NCBI GenBank assembly: GCA_008694505.1
Contig: VZDJ01000034.1
Span: 275,315 to 339,314 of the forward strand
DNA: 64,000 bases
From: Cyanoderma ruficeps
Lineage: Eukaryota; Chordata; Aves; Passeriformes; Timaliidae
Direction of reading: 5' to 3'
The notes beneath the pieces were generated by a model that saw only the letters and a program-made list of their open reading frames with translations, was not told the DNA's origin and ran no database searches. The number at the start of each line of letters is the position of its first letter. Position 1 is the stretch's first letter. A program made the translations under genes and the position numbers. Positions 13,901-25,900 of the stretch are shown one piece after another.

Positions 13901-16900
13901 TAAAAAAGTGATTGTTTGGAATACATGGACAAAGATCAGGTTCCCTCAGACACTTTATATCCCAAACAACAAACAATAAACTAAGAGAGAAGGGAATATC
14001 TGTAAACACAAATTTATGTCCCCAAAAAACCAGAAAAGAAATTAAAAAAACCCCAGAAATGAAGCATCAGCAGTACCGAGCTCACTCTTACCATCTGCTC
14101 AGCCAGTCCACAGCAGCACCATGAAGCTGGAGGTGTCCTGCCCCTTGTCCTGCGCTGGCCAAAGTTGCCATGACGACCATCAGCTCAGGAAAGCCCGTGC
14201 CATCCCCATTGGCCAACATCTCCGTTGCCATTGGTATCAGAGTGCTGAGCAAAACAGTGCACACGCCTTCCCCCACTTGGCTGAGCAAAAAGAGCAGAGT
14301 TTCACACAGGTGCCACAAAGAACCAGCAGCCACTCACAAGGGATTGCTCCAGAGAACAAGAGGAACACGGAGCACACACAAGACAGGACCAAGGCTGTGC
14401 TTTACCTGTTCTCCCGAACAATGTAAGTGGTCAGGAGCTGCAGCAGCTGCCTGTTCTCCTGCACCACGTCCAGCTGGTCCGAGTCCTTGGGTGGGGACAT
14501 GGTCATCCTGGTCAGCCAGGCCTGCAGCCTCACGGGCTCCACGCAGGCCAGCTGGGCCAGGGAGCCACACAGGCGCAGCAGGCTGGGGTTGGGGCTCTTC
14601 TCAGCTGAGGGGAAAGTTACTGTCAGTGACAGATGCTCCAAGGAACACGTGTGAAAATGGCTTTTCTTGAAAGCGTGAAGCTGTGACCCCACTCCCTCCC
14701 ACAGCTTTTCTTCCAAGCACTTTCCAACCTCAGACAATATAAGAACAGTGTGAAGTGGAAAAGGCAGGGTGGAGGAGATCCCACTGGCACTTACTCAGCT
14801 GGAAGAGCTTGGTGAAGAATTTCAGCACCCTGTTACAGAACTTGGCCGAGAGGTTCTCGTTGGCTGTCGCCATCATGATCTGCACCAGTTCTCCACTGTA
14901 CAGAGGGGAGAATTAAATCAGCTTTGTAAAAAGCAGCCCATTCCCCTCTTCCACTGGCTCCACTTCTCTCTGTCCTCACTTTTCAGACTGGCAGGAGTTT
15001 GTGTTAACACTGCTCAGCAGCCAAAGCAGAGAAACTGCTTTCAGCTAAACAGTAAACCCAACTCAGACTGAAACTCATAAACGAGCTCCTCAGTAGCATT
15101 TCAGTATTCTCTAGACATCTAGTCACAAAAGGGCCTGAACTGGCTCCAAAACAGAAGTCAAGCTTTTCTTGTCTATCCTTCCCTTCCATACTAACAATGT
15201 ACAGCCAGGGTGCTTTCCATAAAAACTGTTTCAACAGGTAAAGAGAAAAACCAGACAATGGTCAGCTTTCTGATGGAGAAAGCCTTTCCTGCTGTTCACC
15301 TCATACTCAGAACACTGTGGTTGTGCTAGGCTGTTTCTATCACAGCTGTTTTAGGCTGCTGCCAGTACAATTTATCTTTATGATTCTAAGTCAGGCCAAT
15401 CCCCCTGCCCCACCCTTAAAACAATCAATCCATGGTCCCACAGAAGCACTGAGAGAATTTGGGATTTTTCAGCTTGGTCCGTAAGTGCCTTATGGAGCAG
15501 CATCTCTCAGAAACCTGCTCTGACAGAACAAGCACCCTGCGAGATTCCACTGATCATCATTGTGAGGCCTTGCTGAGTATTTGATTTGGACAAAGATCCA
15601 GCTCCTCTTCCCCGAGAGTCTCTCCCCACCCTCCTGCACTGCCTGAGGGATATCCTGGCTTTACAGAGTCTATATTTTCCTGCACAATGCCATTAACATC
15701 ACCTTGGTGTCTACAGTGAAAAGCCAATAGAAAAAGGACGAGAAATTAAGTTGGGCTACAACTTCCATGGTGACTTCACCTTTCTGAAAAGAACTCCTCC
15801 ATGGCTTTTCTGGCCTGGCTGCTCTCCAGCTGTTTCTCCAGATGCTGCAAACATTCCTCCAAGATGGACTCATCCAGGCCACTGAGGATTAAAAGAGGAA
15901 TAGATAAGGATCAAATACATGAGGATGAAATAGGAACATCTAGAAACAATTTCAACAATCACAGCAGTTCCGAGAGGCCAGAAGTGATCTATTTGCCATT
16001 ACAATTCCAGCAAATTTCCCACCAATTGAAAGCAGCTCTTCTTCCAAGACACAGCAGAAAAACAGTTGATGAACAACTTCACATAAACACCAACAGACCC
16101 ACCAAGTTAGAACAAAGGGACACATGATGCTGTAAGGCAAGTCCCAGTCAGAAACTTAAAATAATCCAGACCTTTCAGAGACTTCACACACTAATTCCTA
16201 GAGAGCTGCTCCTTTCACACTTTAAATCTCTTCCACTGTTACTCCTCCCCATTCTCTCTTGCTCTCACCCCTACTCCACAATTCTCATAATGTGAATAAA
16301 ATACCTCATATTTATAGTATACAAGTACAGAATAAGCTGATTTTTTCAGTTCCAGACCCAACCCTGCTGTAGCCAATCTTTGCACACAGCTTTGTTACCT
16401 GTTTGGGTCAGAGTGATGGGCCAGAATGTTATAACACCCTGTGATCAACTTCTCATAAACACGGGCCAGGAACTCATCGGACTCTGTTGGGCCCAAGATC
16501 CTTTCCAGGGAGTTGCTGCTGATTTCTGCCACACTCTCTGTGCTGGTCTCCAGAAGGAGGGGCAGCAGGGAATGGATCACCTGGGGTGGGTTCAGATCAT
16601 CTGACCAGCTTGAAAAGAAAAGGACACAAGTTAATTCTCCGTATGACGTATCACAGGTCATGCCTGCTGGAAAACAGAATTCACATTAAGTGAGGCACAA
16701 CTCTGGATGGAAGTCAGTGATGAAACCCTTTTTGGAAAGGTGGGATAAAAACATTGGCCAATCCACTTTCTCCCTCAGAAAAATGGTCACCCTTTGGAAA
16801 ATTCTACATGTTATTTTTGCATATATACACTTACTACACCTGCCTAGACAACCCCACTGCCATATATTGTGGCTTTGGGGCTTGTCTGCAGTATCAACAA

Positions 16901-19900
16901 CTACTTTTTGCTTTCAGAGTATTTTAGACTAAGTCCCTGGAAAAAAAATGGCATGTCACTTTACCTTACACATTAAAAACTTCACACAATTGAATGATAA
17001 CAAAACACAAATGAATTAGTTAGATCCGTATTGTGTCAGCTCATATCCCAGTTTCTTCTTGACAAAACGGTTTCCCTCAGGGAGCCTGACTTTTGGAGAT
17101 ACCACAGGAAGACAGACAGACTGTCATTCACTCGGTATTTGGAACTGTGAACTGGAAGGTTTAGGTCAGAACCAGCACCAGGTCACTCAATGCTGCACAG
17201 ACACAGTGTGAAGTCAGCCCTGGAGGACACAGAGCAAAGCACCCAGCCGTGTGCGGAGCACAGGGTGTAACACAAGGCCTGACTTACACGATGAGATCCC
17301 CGGTGAGCCTGACCAGGGACAGCAGGGTGTGCTTGAGGGAGGCTGCCAGGGGCAGGCTCTGGCTGCAGAGGGTGCCCAGGTGGGCGGCCTGCACGGCGCT
17401 GATGTAGCTTTCTGCAGGGATGGTGTCGTTGGCAAAGGCGTTGCGCTGGGGAGAGACACACACACACACACACATCAGAGCCCTGCACCTGGGACAGAGC
17501 CACACGCTGCCCCCACTCCCAGCAACTCCTGCAGCTGCACTCACACCACGTCAGGCCCCGAGGCTGCACTCACCCACGAGCCGATGTTGGGGAACTCGTT
17601 GGTGTGGATGTTGTTCCAGGATTCACACAGAGTCTGCACAGCCGATGGCAAGTTCTGGACAAGGGCTGGACCTGCAGTTACACGGAACAATCAAGCACTG
17701 AATAAACTCATAGGTCTACAATTTAAAATCATTCTTAAGTCTTTAGGAGCATCCCAGCTTCTTTCACTTCATTAAAACTGCACAAAACATGGCACAAATA
17801 CTAATTCACAGAAGTCTTCAGCATACCAACATTTCATAGTTCCCCTTGTTATTCCATGCCACAAGCTCCAATATGGTTATAAAAACACCTCACTAATCCA
17901 GAGGAGCCCACAAGAAAATGATCCTTTCAAGGTTTGCCCAACTGTTGGTAGGACACCGAAGAGACTTTGTAGTGTGCTGCTGGCAGCACAATTCACTCGT
18001 TTGAACAGTGGAGATCAATTTGATATTGGCATTGAAATGGTTTGAAATTGGCATTGAAATGGTTTGAAACTGGTATTGAAATGGTTTGAAATTGGTATTG
18101 AAATGGTTTGAAACTGGTATTGAAATGGTTTGAAACTGGTATTGAAATGGTTTGAAACTGGTATTGAAATGGTTTGACATGGGGTTTGAAATGGTTTGAA
18201 ACTGGTATTGAAATGGTTTGAAATGGGTATTGAAATGGTTTGAAATGGGTATTGAAATGGTTTGAAATGGGTATTGAAACGGTTTGAAATGGGTATTGAA
18301 ATGGTTTGAAACTGGTATTGAAATGGTTTGAAATTGGTGCCGAAATGGTTTGAAATTGGTATTGAAATGGTTTGAAACTGGTATTGAAATGGTTTGAAAT
18401 GGTTTGAAATGGGTATTGAAACGGTTTGAAATGGGTATTGAAATGGAAGCACTGCGGATAGATCCCCCACGCCCCCGGGGAGGCAGCCTGCAGCCCAGCC
18501 CTGCCCTCACCCAGGCTGTTGGCCTTGCAGCGGCCGGAGCCGATGGCCAGCACGGCGGCGTAGCCCCGCAGCTTCTCCTCGGAGGGTTTGCTGTCCGGGG
18601 CAGCCTCCTCCGACAGGCTCCGCAGCAAGTAGGACCTGCAGGCACAGGGAGGGGATTTACCTCAGCAATCAGCTCTGCAGCGCAGAGCTAAGTGTGTCAA
18701 TGGAGTGACAGATAAAACACAAACTTCTGGAGTTCTGCCCCACACTTCATCTCACACCACACTAAGGGAGTTCTGGGCTTTTATCCCCTCTAAGCTACTT
18801 AGCAGGAGAAGTGCCCAAAAAGAAAAAGCTGATTTACTTTTGCTTTCTTCTACACAGGTTCTAACGAGAGTTTAGAAGAATTTAGATTTTTAATGTAAGA
18901 ATTAACCCCCCCCCCTTCTTTCTTGATGGTCTGACAGCCTCAGTATTATCCCAGAGAAATAACCTTAAGTAGCACTATCCTAGAGGGTGGTTTTATCTTT
19001 GGAGGAAAAGCTGGTATTGCAAACTTGCAAGGAAGCCTTGGAAGATCAGACAAGGAGGCTACTCAGAAACAACAAAGTCCCATGCATGGCTTGAGAAGCT
19101 ACTTGTTATTCTTCTTTTAAAGCAATGGACTCTCTAGAGGACTCTGGACTGTAAAACTCCCAGGCACTTCTAAGAAAACAACACACAAAATGCGGAGAAA
19201 GCCCAAAGCACAGCAGGAAATTGTAGTCCTGCAGGAAATCCCGAGGACTGTACCTGGTAAAAGTAGCATAAGTGTCAATGAGCTGTAGTGTAGCAGGGAG
19301 GAGGTTCTTGGTTATCTCTGAGGACTTGTGAGGATCAGTTTCTGCAGCTAACTTGGAAAAGTGCTCATCTAGAGAAACCTGGATCTTGGAGATTGCAGCA
19401 TCAAGGGTGTAAATGGATTGTAAACTGGGGACTTCGTGCAGCTGGAGAATGGTTGTGCAGTCGACAGCACAGAAAGAAGAGATCTGAAAACACAGAGGAT
19501 GGAAAAGTAAGTGCAGATCATCCCACAGAAGCAGAGGTTTGTACGTGCAGTTGCACTCCCACGCCTCACCTGTCGAGCAAAGTATTCCTCTGCTATTTCC
19601 ACGTCGTACTTCACTGAGATGCACTTGCTGGAGGTCAGTTCGATGAGAGGAGCAGCATGTTCAGCCTTCATGCCCTGCTTGATGAGGTGATCCTACAAAT
19701 GCCAAAACCCAGATCCGTCACACTTGAACAGTGCTCTGGAATTAACCAGTTTAGAAGAGACAGGCCTAAGTTCCCCCAAAACAAATCCCAGGTGCAGTCA
19801 GCACAGAGGGACCGTCACTGTCACCACCCCACGGGGACATGGAGCTGAGGCTGTACCTTGATCCACACGACGTAGGACGGGATCTGCAGGCGGGAGGACC

Positions 19901-22900
19901 AGCGCAGGGTGTGCAGGAGGTCACAGTCACTCATCTCGGGGGTGTTCATGGCCAAATGGTGCATGTAGCCTTTGGAGGGAGGCAAAATCCCCAGGATCCG
20001 CCACAGGATCAGGAAATAGTACTGAAGGGCACAGGCTTCCTAAACAGAGGAACAGTTGGAAACATGAGTACAGAAAGACTGCAGTTTCCATCATTGCAGC
20101 TCCTGAAATATCTCCTCAGGGAGATCCACACTCCTGCAGATGTGCCAAATCAGATTAAAACATTCTGGACTGAGTTTCTGTCATATTGAACAATAAAACA
20201 TGCAATGCAGGAGTGAGAAAAGACAAAGGAAAAATTATACAATTTTCTCCTGTTTAATTGTGTTCCAGCCACACCTCCTGGAATTACCATGGACTCACAG
20301 CAAGTCTGAAGCACATTATGAATTAAAATCTCAAGAGATGTGCAGCCACCACAAACACTGTGATTAGCTATGAGATTTTTAAGTTCCTCGTTACTCCAAG
20401 CACAGTCCAAAATACTTCAGTTAAATACTTTGCTTGAAAATACTAAGTTTGAAAACTTGTTACTCCTCAACACAGGCAGCAAGACAGTCTTACCAGTGCA
20501 GTGACATTTTTGTTCTCCCTCCTCCTGAGTGTATCAAACTGGGAACCAGCAGCCAGTAACGAGGTGAGGGCTGTGTAGAGCTCGTCGTACTTGGTAGCCC
20601 TGGAGAAAAGGACCTCACAAACCTGCAGGAGATGACAAATCATGCTTAGAAAAGCTCTTTGGGCATTCAGAATATCCACAGCCCAAAACCTTGCAAAATA
20701 AACTTCAGGGAGAGGTTCTGTTGGGACTGAGGATCAATGGGCTGGGGATAAGGAGCAGGCAGGAGAGAGAGCCCATAACACCGATGGCAACAAATATAGT
20801 GAGGAAACAAAACCCAGGGAGAACCTGGAGCAAAGTGATGAGAAAACAATCCTAATGCTACATGCCTTTGTCTGAATCCCAAGCATCCCTGCAAGTACTA
20901 CAACAGATCTTCACAGACTTTGCACAGTGACTGCCCTGACATCCAACCAAGGGTAAGAAGGAATCCCGTGTTATCTTATCTGGCCACACTTCTTTTCTCC
21001 ACTTAGTGACAGATTCCTGGTCACTCTTTTTCATCAAGTCTTTCCTTCTTGTCTGTTTTCCCTGGCACTTGGCAAACCCCCATGGCCCTCCAGAAAGTCT
21101 CTACCAGCAGTGTCATACCGTGCTGTCCAGACGGTTCAGATCATCCTCAGAAGCTTCTGGAGACAGGATGCAGTAGAACCTGGGCTGTGGAGCAGAGTCT
21201 GGAATGTGAGAACAAAAAATAACCTTCAAAGTGGCAGTTTAACCAGGCCACATTGTGTTAGATTCTCTCCTCCATCCCCACAACCTTCTGCATTGTATGA
21301 CCACCACCAGATTCCAAGCCAGCTCCATGACACATTATAGGTGCTCTAACCTGTGGTACAGGCAGCCAAAGCTTTCCTACTCCTACAATCCTGGCAAAAT
21401 AAGCACATCCTTATTTTTAATTACTTGTTGCATGCTCCTAGAAGAGAATAACCTTGAATTTTATTTAATAAAACAATTCTTGCATTATTAGATGTATTTT
21501 TACCTATTGTAACTATGGTCATTAAAAGCAGGAAAAGCTGCCCAAACCAAGGCACAGAAAAGGCTCTTATTTATTTATAAAAGTGAATCTTGGAATAAGG
21601 AATTCCTTACATTTTCCTTCTTACCTGATGAACAGTGTTTGGTCCAGTTTTCTTCCACTTCTTTAAAGCCATGATAAAGTGGGACAGAGGTTCGTCTGCT
21701 GCTGTCCTGGGATCCACTCACCCAGCCAATGGGTGGAGTCAGCAAATTATATTGTACCTGAATTAGAAAAAACAAACAAAAACCCACCCATGGCATCCTT
21801 GTCACTGAGGGACAGGGAGAAAATACCACCCCACAGAGACAGAAAGACAAAACAGAAACAGTCCTATTCAAAAGGCAACATTCCACTCTTCTGGGGGTAG
21901 CCCTGGACTCTCCCTGATGGTTTTTATTCTGGACAGAGCAGTTTAAATCCATGGCCAAGTTTCCCACAATTGGAAAAGCCAGGCACAAAGCACCATCTCA
22001 TCCCATTAATAAGGACAGTGCCAAAAACCTCCATGGTGAAACACTAAAGCAAGGAAGTACATAAGGTATTAGTGAAATAAACAGTCAAATAATATTTTAA
22101 AGACATGGTAGGACAATCATCTTGTCCTTACTGGGATTCATTAAGACACCAGTCACACCAGGAATTTACACTCCAACTGAACCTGCTGCTAGGAACCAGC
22201 CACGATAATTAATCATTCCTTAGACTCAAGTTTGGTAACATCAAAACTGATATATTCAGAGGGGTCATTGAAAGAACACACCAAATGATTGCCCATTACA
22301 GATTTCTGCTGGGTGACCAATTAAATATCCAGATGTGAAAATCTTGCCTGTTCAAACAGGTACACGGGGGCCTTGGAGTACTGGTGGAGCAGGTAGTCAA
22401 ACACCAGCAGCAGCCGGGCCACGACGAGAGGCACAGAACACTGCTGGGTCTCCATGTTTGCTGTCAGCTCCACAATGGTCTGGATACAGAGCATCATGAT
22501 GGATCTGCGGCCCCTCTCTGAGAAATTGTGGAAAATGAGCAGCAGCAGCTGGAGATGCTCCACATTCAGATCTTCTGTGTCACCGGGGAGAGTCCCCTGC
22601 AGGGCATTTTGCTTCAGGGTGCCCACAAACCTAGCAACAGGAGAGGAAGTTTGTCAAGTTAATTTTTCCTTTTATATCCCTCTTTAAAATCTCTTTAACT
22701 AGAAGTAATTATATTCTTGTGCTTACTGTTCTAATACTGGCAATTTCACAAATGTTCGCTATATTATGTATTGGAATGAGACTGTGTGAGCAGTAAAACC
22801 TACAGAAATCAAATCAGTGGCAAATATATTTAGTGGAAAACAGGAATAATCATTCAAATGGAGAAGGGGTGATTCAAACCTGTTCCCTGGGAAAGGCTGT

Positions 22901-25900
22901 TTAGAGCTTTAAACCAACTAAACCCATAACGGCAGAGAGGAACAATCTCAGCACCATCCTAACAGGATCTACCAGAAACCTGCTGAAAGATAAGACATTC
23001 TCCTTCCCTTTTTTCAGCCAGCCTTGCTGCAATTCAGCCTCCTGCCCCCTAACTCCTGACTGCAGGAGTCATTTCCTGGGCTCTGGGTGAAGGAGCCCCC
23101 AGCACAGCGGACTGACCCTCTGCTCCTCCCAGACCCCAGATCAGGGAACACAAACACTTGGAACAGAGAATTTCCACTTGACAGCAAATGAGAGAGGTAA
23201 GAGGTGGCTGATTTACAGGTCAGCATAAAATGATCTCACCTTTCCCAGACTTTAAGGCATTCTGGAACGTCAGGATCTCCCTGAGCAGTGGCTTTATGCT
23301 GCCAAATCAGGAGGAGCCGGGACAGCACCGACAAACTTTGAGGGTGGATGTACAGAGGCCACGGACCTTCAGAAAAAGGAGCAACTCCCAGCTGCTGGAG
23401 AAGTGTATTCTGGAACAAAACAGGGGCTTGTTGGAAAGAGGCAAGTCCTGTCTGATGCTTTAATTAATTAAAAGTATGATCTGAGCATACACATGACAAT
23501 AAACAGCATGGCTCTCAGCTCTGCTCACACAGCAGTGCCTCTCCTGTCTCAGATACCAGGCAGAGCTACTGAGGGACACTCAATGCTGTCACTTTGCCAC
23601 CTAAACACAACAAAATCTTAACATCAATGCAGAAAAAAACGGCTTTAATGAGCTTCTCTCATTCACTGCAATATCAGAGCAGGACAGACTAAGCTATTGT
23701 GTTCAGTATCTGTGAATCTACAAGAAGAGCCCTTTGATCATAGCAATATTTGCTGCTTTTCAAATGTAGTAAAAAGGGAGACTGATGAAAAGCCCATCTG
23801 CTTTTAAAAATCAACAGTGTTTTAAACACAGCAGAAACAGTCGACAAAGTTTAGTGGTTGAATTCAGTAATGGGTGAAGCAGGCTCATAACCTCCATGAC
23901 AGGGTTAAGTCAGGTCAGCCCATGAGCCAGCAAAGAAACCTAGAGGCCATAAAGTTAAGACATTAAAGCAAAAGGATTAATTTGATTCTCTCCTGAGAAA
24001 TTCTTAAGGCCTTTTGGCATCAGTGCTGACAGCAAAGCAAATCTGTAGGAATGTCTCTTGATAAACTCATGGATAGAGGCAACTCTCCAAGACAAAATAC
24101 ACAAACTCATTTCCTCCTCAGCTTTCATCACCTTCAAAGGCCAGTCTGAATTCCAGATGTTAAGTTTACACTGTACAGGATGTTTTGTGCCGGATGACTG
24201 CAAAGGTCATTCAAATCACAGGACTCAAAATATTCCAACCTCTTTTTGCAGAATATACTCTGGACCAAATGGAACAATCAACACTCTACTCAAGGCATGG
24301 ACAACCCATGTAGAGGCATAAACAGACACCACCACTTCCTCATTTTATTTATGCATTCAATCCCAGCTCACCTGCAGGGCAGGGGACTGAAGATCTGAGG
24401 TCACCAAGGAATGGTTGAAGTGATAGAGAGCAGCAGCAAACTCCTCATCTGACGTGCCTGTAAGACAGGGATCGAAACCCACTTAGTACCTTTGCTCTCC
24501 AGTATCTAAAACTTTGACACAAAACTGAAAAAACAAGAGACATCTCTGAGCTGTACAGCTCTACCAGAGAGAGCTGGTTTGCTCACTCACCCTTCAGGCC
24601 ATCCTTGTCCACCTCCTTGATGATGCTTGCCAGCGTGGCCATGTGCTGCTCTGACAGGGACACGCTCAGGTAGTTGCGGATGAAATTATTCCTGGAGTTC
24701 AGCATAGAAGAAGTGATAAAGTTCAAAATGTTTGAAGCTAGGCTCAGAAACTGAAAAGAAAAGAGAAACACACTATAGAAGCAACAAAGGCAGAAGGACA
24801 ACATTAAACAAAAACTAAACCACCAGCAAAATAAATTGAGTCCTTTAAACCTCCCTGTCCTGCAGTGGAGGAAAGGTGCACTCATGGCAATCCCGCTGCT
24901 GTAGTCTGGACCAGGACTGATTCCAGAACTCTCTGAGAAGGTTGGAGGCCTCCAACTTCTCCACTGCAGTGTTTATTTTACCCAACAGAGCTGGAGCTAA
25001 AAGCACTCTATCAGCAAGTCATGTCACTTGCAGCTCTGTCCCCATTTCCCCTCTCCCCCTGCAACTGAAGCAGATACAATCTGCAGCCCCTGCTTCCCTG
25101 GTAGCAACAAATCCTGGGGAAGGAGAAGGGAGAGGGAGAGGGAGAGGGAGAGNNNNNNNNNNNNNNNNNNNNNNNNNNNNNNNNNNNNNNNNNNNNNNNN
25201 NNNNNNNNNNNNNNNNNNNNNNNNNNNNNNNNNNNNNNNNNNNNNNNNNNNNNNNNNNNNNNNNNNNNNNNNNNNNNNNNNNNNNNNNNNNNNNNNNNNN
25301 NNNNNNNNNNNNNNNNNNNNNNNNNNNNNNNNNNNNNNNNNNNNNNNNNNNNNNNNNNNNNNNNNNNNNNNNNNNNNNNNNNNNNNNNNNNNNNNNNNNN
25401 NNNNNNNNNNNNNNNNNNNNNNNNNNNNNNNNNNNNNNNNNNNNNNNNNNNNNNNNNNNNNNNNNNNNNNNNNNNNNNNNNNNNNNNNNNNNNNNNNNNN
25501 NNNNNNNNNNNNNNNNNNNNNNNNNNNNNNNNNNNNNNNNNNNNNNNNNNNNNNNNNNNNNNNNNNNNNNNNNNNNNNNNNNNNNNNNNNNNNNNNNNNN
25601 NNNNNNNNNNNNNNNNNNNNNNNNNNNNNNNNNNNNNNNNNNNNNNNNNNNNNNNNNNNNNNNNNNNNNNNNNNNNNNNNNNNNNNNNNNNNNNNNNNNN
25701 NNNNNNNNNNNNNNNNNNNNNNNNNNNNNNNNNNNNNNNNNNNNNNNNNNNNNNNNNNNNNNNNNNNNNNNNNNNNNNNNNNNNNNNNNNNNNNNNNNNN
25801 NNNNNNNNNNNNNNNNNNNNNNNNNNNNNNNNNNNNNNNNNNNNNNNNNNNNNNNNNNNNNNNNNNNNNNNNNNNNNNNNNNNNNNNNNNNNNNNNNNNN

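Noticed and set aside
18010..18446. Regularly spaced repeats that might suggest a CRISPR array
   Set aside because: Units are directly tandem with no unique spacers, no cas genes, and the host is a vertebrate.
17893..18645. 250-codon minus-strand frame with a Phe/Asn/Gln-rich repeat
   Set aside because: Translation of the 22-bp intronic array fused to part of UBR4 exon 24 in the wrong frame.
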